This document shows, piece after piece, positions 1-8,627 of a stretch of DNA of 64,000 bases. The notes below the pieces were generated by a model. That model had not been told where the DNA came from. It ran no database searches and saw only the letters and a list, made by a program, of their open reading frames with translations. This DNA comes from JBCBKU01 sp038521345 (lineage in GTDB: Bacteria; Pseudomonadota; Alphaproteobacteria; Rhodobacterales; Rhodobacteraceae). The stretch spans positions 1-64,000 of the forward strand of contig JBCBKU010000013.1 of assembly GCA_038521345.1 (NCBI GenBank), read 5' to 3'. Position 1 is the first letter of the stretch; each line of letters begins with the position of its first letter. A program made the translations under genes and the position numbers.

Positions 1-676
1 TGACGTACAGCTCTTGCGGCGAATAGCCATCCTTAACCACGACCATCGACGAGACGGCCCGTGTACGCCGGCTGGCATCGCCACGAGCCGAGCCGAAATC
101 GATCAGGACCGGCGTCCCGTTCTTTTCGATGATGATGTTGTCGGGCGAGATATCGCGGTGAAGCAGGTCCATCTCATGGACCTTTTCGATCGCGTTCAAG
201 AGCTGCATCAGGATGTCTTTGACGCGGCGCGGCGACAAGGTGTTCTCACCAGCCTTCAGGAATGTGAAGAGTTCGTTCCCATCGATAAGGTCCAGAACCA
301 TGTAGGCTGTCTGGTTCTCTTCGAAGGCGCGGTGCACTCCGACGATGTTCGGGTGGCGCAGCTTGGCAAGGCTGCGCGCCTCGCGGATGAACATCTCGAC
401 GGTCGAGCGAAAAGGTGCGGCGTTGGACTTCGACCGGGCCACGACATTCCGTCCGTTCCGAACGCAGTAATCCTCGGGGAAGCATTCCTTGATGACGATG
501 GTCCGACCGAGGACGTTGTCTTCAGCGCGGTATGTCTTGCCAAAGCCCCCGGCACCAAGCTGGCCGGTGATCGTGAACTGTCCGCCCAGCAGTTTCGCAC
601 CGACTGGGATTGCAGCGTCGACCATGTGGATCTTTTGCATGTCTGACATCGAGCCGTTCAACCGCTTGGCAGCCAT
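1..676 (-). CDS. Ser/Thr protein kinase, Hanks type (C-terminus beyond window)
   Basis: This is the N-terminal part of a eukaryotic-like Ser/Thr kinase that runs off the left edge; at least 225 residues are inside. Reading the minus strand gives the glycine-rich loop GAGGFGKTY (residues 41-49), the ATP-binding Lys in VIKE (63), the C-helix Glu near 99, the catalytic loop HRDISPDN (173-180) and DFGSAR (193-198), so the catalytic core is complete and should be active. No membrane segment lies before the kinase domain. The start is uncertain: ATG at 676 gives the longest frame, and an in-frame ATG at 649 is equally possible because neither has a clear Shine-Dalgarno. The substrate and any C-terminal sensor domain cannot be seen. 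Confidence 0.85.
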   Translation of the reverse strand, partial: MAAKRLNGSMSDMQKIHMVDAAIPVGAKLLGGQFTITGQLGAGGFGKTYRAEDNVLGRTIVIKECFPEDYCVRNGRNVVARSKSNAAPFRSTVEMFIREARSLAKLRHPNIVGVHRAFEENQTAYMVLDLIDGNELFTFLKAGENTLSPRRVKDILMQLLNAIEKVHEMDLLHRDISPDNIIIEKNGTPVLIDFGSARGDASRRTRAVSSMVVVKDGYSPQELYV

Positions 677-732
677 CACATTTGGTTAACTGTCGCTAGA
701 GACTGCGGTCGAAATGCGATGCAAATGAGGCA

Positions 733-766
733 AAAAGGCGGCCAAGCCCAATAAAATTGGGGGCTT
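733..766 (-). terminator. putative intrinsic terminator after the DUF3179 gene
   Basis: On the minus strand an A/G-C-rich hairpin (arms around 744-751 and 757-766, with a two-base bulge and a five-base loop) is followed after six bases by a run of five T (737-733). It lies about 130 bases beyond the stop of the DUF3179 gene, where its transcript would be expected to end. The U-run is not directly adjacent to the stem, so termination may be weak. Confidence 0.4.
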
Positions 767-892
767 TGCGGACCTGAAGGGACCCAATCCGCGCCAATTC
801 TGGAACCGCATGGGGTTCAATTGCGGCGCCACGGTGCGACGGCTTGCGTCGCACCGGACAGAATCCGGACCGGGCTGAGGTCGACTCCAGCC

Positions 893-2266
893 TCATCCGT
901 TCCAAAGCTCGGTGTTCGGGTGAAATTGGGACCAGGCGAACCAAAAGGCCTGATGGCTGCTTACATCTCCGCCATCTATGTCGACCGCGCGAATCCCGCC
1001 TGCATCAAGCTCAAGCCGGATGTTTTCGACGACGACGTCGGACCCCGCCAGAAGCGCCGACATCGCGGCCGTGCGCTGAAACGCCCAGGCGGTTCCAGAC
1101 TGGGCGATAACACCGATAATGTCTTCGTGCACAGGCAATCGTGGATCCACGTCCCCCACCGGGAAGATCGGGCCGTCTGCATCGCGGCCATTGCGGAAAT
1201 CAGGATTACGGCCGAGGGCCAGTTCCTCGGCAAGAACCGTGGTTTCGGGATGCGCGGTACGCCACGTGCCCCAATCCGTGGTAATCACTGTTGCCTGGTC
1301 AAGCTCCAAGCCGATGTCCGCAAGCGGCCCAGTAACCGCATGACCGAGGAAGGTGTCAAAAACCGAGTTCGTGACGATATCGTACATTACCTTGTTCGAT
1401 CGGATCAAAAGCCCCGAGGTGCGCAGAACAGGACGTTCTACGCCATCCGGCATCTCATCGGTGAAATAGGCCTGAGCCGACCCGCAAAGCGTGCAATAGG
1501 GAATGGCAAGGTCGCGGCCACCGAGCGTATCGTTCACCATCTCGCGCACTTCCATGATCTGGCGGGGATATGCCCGGTATTCACCGTTGACCTCGATGCC
1601 GAAAACAATCGCGTCGTCGTCGGGCCACGTTGCCTCGGATGCAGCGACGACCTTGGGGTTGTCCGCGGCGGGGATGCAGTTGCATGGCGTGTCCGTCGTA
1701 TCGAACGGGCGTGCGTCGATCAGCACACCACCCCATGACACCAGACGCCAGTCAATGTCGCCCTCGACAAAAATCGCATCCCATCCCGGCACGAAATTCG
1801 TGAAGACCTCGCGCTTAAATTCCAGATAACCAGGGAAAGCTGGCACATCCCATGCCATCAGGTGGTCGGTCAGTTCGCCCCAGTGCAAGTTGGTCTTTAA
1901 CTCGACCCCAAGAAGGCGCGACGTGGCGACAGCCAGATCAAGATCGAACGACATCTGGAACGAGAACCGCATCATATCGGTAATCACCCAGGCGACGCGC
2001 GGATCCTGAGCCTGAACGATTTGTTCAAGCGCCTCGGCCTGTGCGTCCCCCCAACGCCGGTTCTCAAAAACGTCCACAAACGCTGTCCGGACGGCGCTTT
2101 CCAACTCGGGAGACAAGGGACCCTCGGGAATGGCCGGCGGTGCACCGAACTCTTCGATCACATAATCGGGCAGTTCCTGGGCCAAAGAGACCGTCGCCGA
2201 AACCAACAGAACCGCGGACGCCAAGGCGGCGAAACACTGTCTTCCGAGACTCTTCAAACCGGGCAT
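893..2266 (-). CDS. secreted DUF3179 domain protein
   Basis: A 457-residue protein of unknown function. It has a signal peptide (hydrophobic stretch about residues 11-26, cleavage likely near LAQ) and then a DUF3179 region, recognisable by the conserved YCTLCGS motif that follows a VNDTLGGR segment, plus a CNC motif earlier in the chain. DUF3179 proteins are predicted to be exported, and their paired cysteines suggest a redox or metal role, but no reaction is established. The start at 2266 was chosen because GAAAGG precedes it at normal spacing and the signal peptide follows directly; a frame from 2299 would add residues that do not look like a signal peptide. It is divergent from the glycerol importer and stands alone. 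Confidence 0.75.
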   Translation of the reverse strand: MPGLKSLGRQCFAALASAVLLVSATVSLAQELPDYVIEEFGAPPAIPEGPLSPELESAVRTAFVDVFENRRWGDAQAEALEQIVQAQDPRVAWVITDMMRFSFQMSFDLDLAVATSRLLGVELKTNLHWGELTDHLMAWDVPAFPGYLEFKREVFTNFVPGWDAIFVEGDIDWRLVSWGGVLIDARPFDTTDTPCNCIPAADNPKVVAASEATWPDDDAIVFGIEVNGEYRAYPRQIMEVREMVNDTLGGRDLAIPYCTLCGSAQAYFTDEMPDGVERPVLRTSGLLIRSNKVMYDIVTNSVFDTFLGHAVTGPLADIGLELDQATVITTDWGTWRTAHPETTVLAEELALGRNPDFRNGRDADGPIFPVGDVDPRLPVHEDIIGVIAQSGTAWAFQRTAAMSALLAGSDVVVENIRLELDAGGIRAVDIDGGDVSSHQAFWFAWSQFHPNTELWNG

Positions 2267-2418
2267 GTGCTGACCTTTCGCATGAGGGGACAAGACCACA
2301 TACCGCGCTGTCCGACCTTCGGCGCTTCACCAAATATCACATCTTGGTTTGTGCGCGGACAAAAGACGAGCCGTGCCGCACGCTCCGACCGGCAAGGCGA
2401 CTCGACCGGTCCGAAATC

Positions 2419-2448
2419 TTGCAGTTCGGACTGAAAAAGTATTATAAT
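2419..2448 (+). promoter_or_regulatory. sigma70-like promoter upstream of the glycerol importer
   Basis: TTGCAG (2419-2424), an 18-base spacer and a perfect TATAAT (2443-2448) lie in the AT-rich divergent region, about 110 bases before the glpV-like start. A second TTGACA at 2480-2485 has a poorer -10 partner (AACAAT near 2505). The -10 region TATTATAATA is itself palindromic, so it could also serve the opposite direction. Confidence 0.4.
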
Positions 2449-2518
2449 ACAATGCTCTAATATTTACTAAAAATCTAGTTTGACAAAAGCGTGATGTCGC
2501 GTCCAACAATAGCTGTAT

Positions 2519-2538
2519 CCGAAATCGATCGGTTTCGG
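2519..2538. promoter_or_regulatory. 20-bp near-palindrome, candidate operator of the glycerol operon
   Basis: CCGAAATCGATCGGTTTCGG is palindromic except for one symmetric base pair. It lies between the candidate promoters and the Shine-Dalgarno of the first gene, where a repressor would block transcription. Which protein binds it is unknown; no DeoR-type GlpR is encoded in the window, and the BlaI-like protein at the end of the operon is one candidate. Confidence 0.4.
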
Positions 2539-2556
2539 ATCAATTGGGAGGAAAGC

Positions 2557-4293
2557 ATGCGGAAGTATTTGCTCTCCGCAGTGGCGGCTGCAGCCGTCAT
2601 TGCGGGACATGATGTTGCTGTGGCTGATGAAGCCGCAGCACAGCGTTGGATTGATGAAGAGTTCCAGCCTTCGACCCTGTCGAAAGACGAACAGATGGCT
2701 GAAATGCAGTGGTTCATCGAAGCCTCGGCACCCTTTTCGGGTATGGAGATCAACGTCCTGTCAGAAGGCATCCCGACTCATTCTTATGAGTCAGAAGTCC
2801 TGACCCAGGCGTTCGAGGAGATCACCGGTATCAAAGTCAACCACCAGATCCTCGGAGAAGGCGAGGTGGTTCAGGCCGTTCAGACCCAGATGCAGACGGG
2901 TCGGAACCTCTATGATGGCTATGTCAACGATTCCGACCTGATTGGCACGCACTCGCGGCTTCAGCTGGCATACCCGCTGACGGACATGATGGGTGGCGAT
3001 TGGGCGGCGACGACGTCGCCGACGCTGGATCTCGACGACTTTATGGGTATCCAGTTCACCACGGGCCCGGACGGCAAGCTTTATCAGCTGCCCGACCAGC
3101 AGTTCGCGAACCTCTACTGGTTCCGGAAAGACTGGTTTGACGATCCCGAGATCCAGGCCGGATTCAAAGAGAAGTACGGCTACGACCTTGGTGTTCCGGT
3201 CAATTGGTCGGCCTACGAGGACATCGCCGAGTACTTCACCAACGACGTGCAGGAAGTCGACGGCGTCCGCATCTACGGGCACATGGACTACGGCAAGCGC
3301 GCGCCTGACCTTGGATGGCGCATGACCGATGCTTGGCTTTCGATGGCCGGCGCAGGATCTATCGGTGAGCCGAACGGTGTTCCCGTCGACGAATGGGGCA
3401 TTCGCATGGAAGCCGGCACCTGCAACCCGGTGGGCGCCTCGGTCACCCGCGGCGGTGCGGCCAACGGCCCGGCAGCCGTCTACGCGATCCGGAAATGGGA
3501 CGAATGGCTTCGGGCCTATGCCCCTCCGGGCTCGGCGTCCTATGACTTCTACCAGTCGCTGCCGGCGCTTTCGCAAGGCAACGTGGCCCAGCAGATCTTC
3601 TGGTACACTGCCTTCACCGCCGACATGGTGAAACCGCAGTCGGAAGGCAACAATACGGTCGATGCCGACGGCAACCCGCTCTGGCGGATGGCTCCGTCTC
3701 CACACGGCCCCTACTGGGAGGAAGGCCAGAAGGTCGGATACCAGGACGTGGGCTCGTGGACGTTCCTGAAATCCACCCCATCGGACCGGGCTCAGGCAGC
3801 GTGGCTTTATGCGCAGTTCGTGACGTCCAAGACCGTCGATGTGAAGAAGTCCCATGTGGGTCTGACCTTCATCCGCGACAGCTCGGTCAACCACGAGAGC
3901 TTCACGGAGCGCGCGCCGAAACTGGGCGGACTGGTCGAGTTCTATCGCTCTCCTGACCGTGTGGCTTGGTCGCCGACCGGCATCAATGTTCCGGACTATC
4001 CAAAGCTCGCCCAGATCTGGTGGCAGCAGATCGGTGACGTGAACTCGGGCGCGTTTACTCCGCAGGAAGCCATGGACCGTCTCGCAGAAGAGATGGACAT
4101 CACGATGGCGCGGATGCAGACGGCCGATGAAGGCGCCGGTGTCTATGGCGGCTGCGGACCGCGGCTGAACGACGAGCGTGACGCCGAGTACTGGCTGAGT
4201 CAGCCGGGCTCGCCAAAGGCCAAACTCGACAACGAGAAGCCGCAAGGCGAGACAGTGAACTACGACGAACTCGTCGCTCGCTGGCAGCAGTAG
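2557..4293 (+). CDS. glpV: glycerol ABC transporter, periplasmic substrate-binding protein
   Basis: A 578-residue extracellular solute-binding protein with a signal peptide (MRKYLLSAVAAAAVIAG, cleavage likely near AVADE). It would deliver glycerol to the GlpPQ permease in the periplasm. The assignment rests on length and on the unmistakable gene set that follows, two ATPases, two permeases and a DUF2160 protein, which matches the Rhizobium glpSTPQUV importer. In that system the binding-protein gene comes last; here it comes first and is separated from the rest by a strong hairpin. The start at 2557 is supported by GGGAGG seven bases upstream and by the signal peptide; an earlier in-frame ATG at 2491 has neither. 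Confidence 0.85.
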   Translation: MRKYLLSAVAAAAVIAGHDVAVADEAAAQRWIDEEFQPSTLSKDEQMAEMQWFIEASAPFSGMEINVLSEGIPTHSYESEVLTQAFEEITGIKVNHQILGEGEVVQAVQTQMQTGRNLYDGYVNDSDLIGTHSRLQLAYPLTDMMGGDWAATTSPTLDLDDFMGIQFTTGPDGKLYQLPDQQFANLYWFRKDWFDDPEIQAGFKEKYGYDLGVPVNWSAYEDIAEYFTNDVQEVDGVRIYGHMDYGKRAPDLGWRMTDAWLSMAGAGSIGEPNGVPVDEWGIRMEAGTCNPVGASVTRGGAANGPAAVYAIRKWDEWLRAYAPPGSASYDFYQSLPALSQGNVAQQIFWYTAFTADMVKPQSEGNNTVDADGNPLWRMAPSPHGPYWEEGQKVGYQDVGSWTFLKSTPSDRAQAAWLYAQFVTSKTVDVKKSHVGLTFIRDSSVNHESFTERAPKLGGLVEFYRSPDRVAWSPTGINVPDYPKLAQIWWQQIGDVNSGAFTPQEAMDRLAEEMDITMARMQTADEGAGVYGGCGPRLNDERDAEYWLSQPGSPKAKLDNEKPQGETVNYDELVARWQQ

Positions 4294-4310
4294 GCACCTT
4301 CGAAGAAAAT

Positions 4311-4336
4311 GGGGTTGCCGTAACGGCGGCAACCCC
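4311..4336 (+). other. intercistronic stem-loop after glpV
   Basis: A perfect 10-bp stem (GGGGTTGCCG at 4311-4320 with CGGCAACCCC at 4327-4336) and a 6-base loop follow the glpV stop by 17 bases. No T-run follows, so it is more likely an mRNA-stabilising or partial-termination element that keeps the binding protein in excess over the membrane components than a full terminator. Confidence 0.65.
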
Positions 4337-4384
4337 AACCCAAGAACAAGACGCCAGTATTCGGCGGATGGGGAAGTCACCGGG

Positions 4385-5446
4385 ATGATCGAGCTTCGCG
4401 ACGTGACCAAACGGGTCGGCACCGTCACGCATATCAAGCCTACGTCGCTGAAACTGGAAACGGGGCATTTCAACGTACTTCTGGGCGCGACCGGCGCCGG
4501 AAAGACGTCGCTGATCAAGCTCATGGCCGGGCTGGACCCGATGGCGAGCGGAGAGATCTTCTTCGACGGCGAGGACATGAGCCGCGTGAACACCCAGAAG
4601 CGCCGGATCAGCCTCGTGCACCAGTTCTTCGTCAACTATCCGCACATGTCGGTCTACGAGAACATCGCTTCGCCACTGCGCGTTGCAGGGCTGTCGAAAA
4701 GCGAAATCCAAGGCCGCGTCGAAGACGCAGCCGACCTTCTTCAGCTTCGCCCGATGCTCAACCGGAAGCCGCAGGAGCTTTCTGGTGGGCAACAGCAACG
4801 GACAGCACTGGCCCGGGCAATCGCCAAGGACAGCCGCGCAGTCTTTCTCGACGAGCCTCTGGCCAATCTCGACTACAAGCTCAGGGAGGAGCTTCGCGAA
4901 CAATTGCCGGACCTGTTCGCCGGGCGCGGTGCCGTCGTCGTCTATGCAACGTCGGAGCCCGAAGAAGCCCTGATGCTCGGAGGCTATACGGCGTTGATGG
5001 ACGACGGATCGGTCACACAATTCGGCCCCACCGCCGAGATCTACCGAGATCCCGCGAACCTCAAAGCGGCACGGGTCTTTTCGGATCCACCGATCAATGC
5101 CGCCGAAATCACAAAGACCGGCCAGAACGCGACGCTTGAAGGTGATGTCAGTTGGCCGCTTAACGGTACAGCCGCTGCGCTGCCCGACGGGACCTATACG
5201 ATCGCCGTCCGACCACACAGGGTAACGCCGATGCGCACGAGCAATGCCGACGTGGCGCTGAAAGGGCAAGTCCTTGTCACCGAACTTTCGGGCTCGGATT
5301 CCAGCGCCCATTTTCGTCTGGCTGGGGCCGATTGGGTGTCTCTGGCATCCGGCGTGCATCCTTACCAGGTCGGCGAAGACCACACTTTCTTCATGAACCC
5401 ATCCCATTGCCGTTATTTCGGCCAAGATGGCGCGCGGGTGGCATAG
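4385..5446 (+). CDS. glpS: glycerol ABC transporter ATPase, GlpS type
   Basis: A 353-residue ABC ATPase of the MalK/UgpC class with a C-terminal regulatory domain. Walker A GATGAGKT is at residues 34-41, the Q-loop Gln at 80, the signature LSGGQ at 132-136, and Walker B AVFLDE at 152-157. The H-switch is missing: where related ATPases have Y-V-T-H, this one reads YATS, with Ser190 in place of His. Its partner GlpT has the opposite defect (see there), so the heterodimer should contain one consensus and one degenerate ATP site. It follows the intercistronic hairpin and is joined directly to glpT, whose ATG begins on the base after this stop codon. Confidence 0.85.
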   Translation: MIELRDVTKRVGTVTHIKPTSLKLETGHFNVLLGATGAGKTSLIKLMAGLDPMASGEIFFDGEDMSRVNTQKRRISLVHQFFVNYPHMSVYENIASPLRVAGLSKSEIQGRVEDAADLLQLRPMLNRKPQELSGGQQQRTALARAIAKDSRAVFLDEPLANLDYKLREELREQLPDLFAGRGAVVVYATSEPEEALMLGGYTALMDDGSVTQFGPTAEIYRDPANLKAARVFSDPPINAAEITKTGQNATLEGDVSWPLNGTAAALPDGTYTIAVRPHRVTPMRTSNADVALKGQVLVTELSGSDSSAHFRLAGADWVSLASGVHPYQVGEDHTFFMNPSHCRYFGQDGARVA

Positions 5447-6520
5447 ATGGCCGAGATCACCCTTTCCCACCTGAAGCACAGCTATTTCCCAGCGCCGTCC
5501 GCGCCGGACGACTACGCACTTAAGGAAATCGACGTCACATGGCGCGATGGTGGGGCGTATGCCCTCTTGGGTCCTTCGGGTTGCGGCAAGTCGACCTTGC
5601 TCAACATCATCTCGGGATTGTTGACCCCTTCCGAAGGCAAGGTCCTCTTCGGTGGGGCGGATGTGACCTCTCTGCCGCCGGACCAGCGCAACATTGCGCA
5701 GGTGTTCCAGTTCCCGGTGATCTACGACACCATGACTGTCGCCGATAACCTTGCTTTTCCGTTGAAGAACCGCGGCGTCGATCCGGCCACGATCAAGCAG
5801 CGGGTGGGCGAGATCGCCGAGATGCTCGAAGTCACCGAGATGCTGGGCATACGTGCGGCCAATCTCTCGCCCGACAACAAGCAAAAGATCTCGATGGGCC
5901 GGGGGCTTGTTCGGGACGATGTCAACGTTGTCATGTTCGACGAACCTTTGACGGTGATCGACCCGCATCTGAAGTGGAAGCTGCGGTCAAAGCTCAAGGA
6001 ACTGCATCAGCGGGTCAGGGCCACCATGATTTACGTGACCCACGACCAGACCGAAGCACTGACCTTCGCCGATGAGGTCGTCGTTATGCAGGACGGTGTC
6101 GTGGTTCAGACAGGGACTCCTGTCGAGCTTTTTGAGCGTCCTCAGCACACCTTTGTCGGGCACTTCATCGGCTCGCCCGGCATGAACGTTTTGCCGTGCG
6201 ACGCGCAAGATGATCATGCAGTGTTCGAAGGCCACAAAGTCGCACTGGAAGGGCCAGTGACGCCTGGCGCTGGTGAGGTGAAGCTGGGGATCCGCCCCGA
6301 GTTTGTCTCGATCGCCGCATCCGGCGTGCCCGCCACGATCACGAAGGTCGCGGATGTCGGCCGGCATTTCGTGGTCGACGCCGTTGTGGGTGATACGAAG
6401 TTGAAAGCCGTCACCGAACTCGCCCCTCCGGATACGGGATCCTCGGTGCATCTTGCGTTCCGTCCCGAGCAGACGCGGGTCTATCGAGGTGGTTGGATTG
6501 CCACGGAGGCACGCACATGA
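5447..6520 (+). CDS. glpT: glycerol ABC transporter ATPase, GlpT type
   Basis: A 357-residue ABC ATPase and the second nucleotide-binding subunit of the glycerol importer. Walker A GPSGCGKST (residues 42-50), Q-loop Gln88, Walker B VVMFDE (161-166) and the switch His199 (YVTHD) are intact. The signature motif is not: LSGGQ is replaced by LSPDN (140-144). In an ABC dimer the signature of one subunit completes the ATP site of the other, so GlpT's lost signature faces GlpS's lost His, and GlpS's good signature faces GlpT's complete Walker/His set. A MalK-like C-terminal domain follows. The stop overlaps the next ATG (ATGA), indicating coupled translation with glpP. Confidence 0.85.
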   Translation: MAEITLSHLKHSYFPAPSAPDDYALKEIDVTWRDGGAYALLGPSGCGKSTLLNIISGLLTPSEGKVLFGGADVTSLPPDQRNIAQVFQFPVIYDTMTVADNLAFPLKNRGVDPATIKQRVGEIAEMLEVTEMLGIRAANLSPDNKQKISMGRGLVRDDVNVVMFDEPLTVIDPHLKWKLRSKLKELHQRVRATMIYVTHDQTEALTFADEVVVMQDGVVVQTGTPVELFERPQHTFVGHFIGSPGMNVLPCDAQDDHAVFEGHKVALEGPVTPGAGEVKLGIRPEFVSIAASGVPATITKVADVGRHFVVDAVVGDTKLKAVTELAPPDTGSSVHLAFRPEQTRVYRGGWIATEART

Positions 6521-7380
6521 GAACTGAAAACCAAAAAGCATGGTTCTTTGTCCTGCCTGTCTTGATCCTTGTGGCGTTCAATGCCCTGGTGCCGATGATG
6601 ACCGTGGTCAACTACTCGGTTCAGGAGACATTCGGAAACAACCAGTTCTTCTGGCAGGGTCTGGATTGGTTCGAACAAATCCTCCGCTCGGAACGATTCC
6701 AAGCAGCGTTGGGCCGGCAGTTCCTGTTCACGGCGATCATCCTTGCCATCGAAGTCCCACTCGGGATCATCATCGCCCTGTCGATGCCCCGCAAAGGGTT
6801 CTGGGTACCCGTCTGCCTGGTTCTCATGGCGCTTCCGATGCTGATCCCGTGGAACGTTGTCGGCGCCATGTGGAACATCTTCGCGCTGCCGAAGATCGGG
6901 ATGCTGGGTTACTTCATGAACGACGTGCTCGGCGTGAACTATGACATGACGCAGGATCCGCTGGCGGCCTGGATCACGATCATCGTCATGGATGTCTGGC
7001 ATTGGACATCGCTCGTCGTGCTGCTTTGCTATGCCGGACTGGTCTCGATCCCCGACGCCTATTACCAGGCGGCCAAGATTGACGGCGCGTCGAACTGGTC
7101 CGTCTTCCGGTTCATTCAACTGCCGAAGATGAAGACGGTCCTGACAATCGCGATCCTTCTGCGCTTTATGGACAGCTTCAACATCTACACCGAACCCTTC
7201 GTCCTGACGGGCGGCGGGCCCGGCAACTCGACCACGCTCTTGTCGATCGATCTTGTGAAGATTGCGCTGGGCCAGTTCGACCTGGGCCCCGCGGCGGCGA
7301 TGAGCCTGATCTACTTCGCGATCACACTTCTTGTGAGTTGGGTGTTCTACGTGACGATGACAAAGGACGATCAGAAATGA
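6517..7380 (+). CDS. glpP: glycerol ABC transporter permease, GlpP type
   Basis: A 287-residue inner-membrane permease of the MalF type with about six hydrophobic segments. The EAA loop that docks on the ATPase reads roughly YYQAAKIDGAS in the C-terminal half, and LTGGGPGNST, typical of MalF-class sugar permeases, follows. It would form the translocation pore with GlpQ. The start at 6517 is preceded by GGAGG and overlaps the glpT stop; its own stop overlaps glpQ by ATGA. Confidence 0.85.
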   Translation: MRTENQKAWFFVLPVLILVAFNALVPMMTVVNYSVQETFGNNQFFWQGLDWFEQILRSERFQAALGRQFLFTAIILAIEVPLGIIIALSMPRKGFWVPVCLVLMALPMLIPWNVVGAMWNIFALPKIGMLGYFMNDVLGVNYDMTQDPLAAWITIIVMDVWHWTSLVVLLCYAGLVSIPDAYYQAAKIDGASNWSVFRFIQLPKMKTVLTIAILLRFMDSFNIYTEPFVLTGGGPGNSTTLLSIDLVKIALGQFDLGPAAAMSLIYFAITLLVSWVFYVTMTKDDQK

Positions 7381-8174
7381 AGCCGCGCTACCTGATACCT
7401 CTCGTCTACATCATCTTCCTGATGCTGCCGATCTACTGGCTGGTCTCGATGAGCTTCAAGACAACCAACGAGATACTTGCCGGGTTTTCTCTTTTCCCGC
7501 AGACCTTCACGCTGGACGCCTATATCGACATTTTCACCGACCCAACATGGTACTGGGGCTACATAAACTCGATCATCTATGTGTCGTTGAACACGGTCTT
7601 GTCCGTCTGCGTGGCACTGCCTGCCGCCTATGCCTTTTCGCGGTATCGCTTTCTTGGTGACAAGCAACTTTTCTTCTGGCTCTTGACCAACCGGATGGCG
7701 CCGGCGGCGGTGTTTGCCCTACCCTTCTTCCAGCTCTACTCGTCGATCCAGCTTTTTGACACGCATCTTGCTGTTGCGCTCGCCCACACGCTTTTTAACG
7801 TGCCCCTTGCAGTCTGGATCCTCGAGGGGTTCATGCGCGGCATCCCCAAGGAACTGGACGAGACGGCCTATGTCGACGGCTACTCCTTCCCCCGTTTCTT
7901 CGTGAAGATCTTTCTTCCCAACATAACCGCGGGTGTGGGCGTTGCGGCATTCTTCTGCTTCATGTTTTCGTGGGTTGAAATGCTCTTGGCCAAGACCCTG
8001 ACCGCGGTCGAGGCCAAGCCCATCGCGGCCGTAATGACCCGAACCGCGTCCAGCGCAGGCTACGAGCTGGGACTTCTCGCGGCGGCTGGAACCCTGACGA
8101 TTATTCCGGGCGCCATCGTCATCTGGTTCGTGCGCAACTACATCGCACGCGGCTTTGCCTTGGGGAGGGTCTGA
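7377..8174 (+). CDS. glpQ: glycerol ABC transporter permease, GlpQ type
   Basis: A 265-residue permease of the MalG type with about six membrane segments. The EAA-like loop is DETAYVDGYS in the middle of the chain and precedes the LPNITAG stretch that MalG proteins share. It begins inside the glpP stop codon and ends one base before the glpU start, so it belongs to the same translational unit. Role: second half of the glycerol pore. Confidence 0.85.
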   Translation: MKPRYLIPLVYIIFLMLPIYWLVSMSFKTTNEILAGFSLFPQTFTLDAYIDIFTDPTWYWGYINSIIYVSLNTVLSVCVALPAAYAFSRYRFLGDKQLFFWLLTNRMAPAAVFALPFFQLYSSIQLFDTHLAVALAHTLFNVPLAVWILEGFMRGIPKELDETAYVDGYSFPRFFVKIFLPNITAGVGVAAFFCFMFSWVEMLLAKTLTAVEAKPIAAVMTRTASSAGYELGLLAAAGTLTIIPGAIVIWFVRNYIARGFALGRV

Positions 8175-8175
8175 C

Positions 8176-8577
8176 ATGCGTTTTCTGATCCCGTTCATTC
8201 TTTGGTCCGGGGCCGCCGCTGCCCAGCAGGCGGGTTGGGGAAATGTCGGTCAGCAACAAGAAGAACCCGCCTTCTCCTGGACCGATCCCCTTTGGCCAGA
8301 CTTCTGGATGGCGTGGACGCCGGCCACGCTCGCGGTCTTTGTGGGAATATTCTCGGCAATCGCCGTCATCGGCATAATCGAAGTCATCTGGTTCCGGGAC
8401 GGGATCGAACGGACCGGCATCCTTGGACTGACAACCACTCTTGGCGATCGTCTGTTTATCACGCTCTTGGGTTCGGCCTTCATTTTCCTTGCATGGCTCG
8501 GCTTCGTCGGACAGCCGATCTGGACACCGCTCTTCATCGCAATCGGATGGGGAATCTTTGTCTTCTGGAAAGTTTGA
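8176..8577 (+). CDS. glpU: glycerol ABC transporter small membrane protein, GlpU type (DUF2160)
   Basis: A 133-residue protein with a signal-like first segment (ending near SGAAAAQQ) and three further hydrophobic segments. It belongs to the predicted small integral membrane proteins (DUF2160) that accompany glycerol ABC importers; in Rhizobium the equivalent gene is glpU. Its precise role is not known. The Shine-Dalgarno GGGAGG lies eight bases before the ATG, inside the end of glpQ. Its presence is the strongest single reason to call this importer a glycerol system. Confidence 0.8.
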   Translation: MRFLIPFILWSGAAAAQQAGWGNVGQQQEEPAFSWTDPLWPDFWMAWTPATLAVFVGIFSAIAVIGIIEVIWFRDGIERTGILGLTTTLGDRLFITLLGSAFIFLAWLGFVGQPIWTPLFIAIGWGIFVFWKV

Positions 8578-8627
8578 CTTGCGCCAAAGCCCCGAGAAAC
8601 GCTTTTCTGAAGCTCCGGAAGCAGACG

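Noticed and set aside
14..646. A 210-codon open frame on the plus strand
   Set aside because: The opposite strand carries an unmistakable protein kinase with all catalytic motifs; the plus frame is its high-GC shadow.
2791..5968. Two overlapping minus-strand frames of more than 600 codons
   Set aside because: They lie opposite glpV, glpS and glpT, have Arg/His-rich unstructured composition and no recognisable domain or ribosome site.
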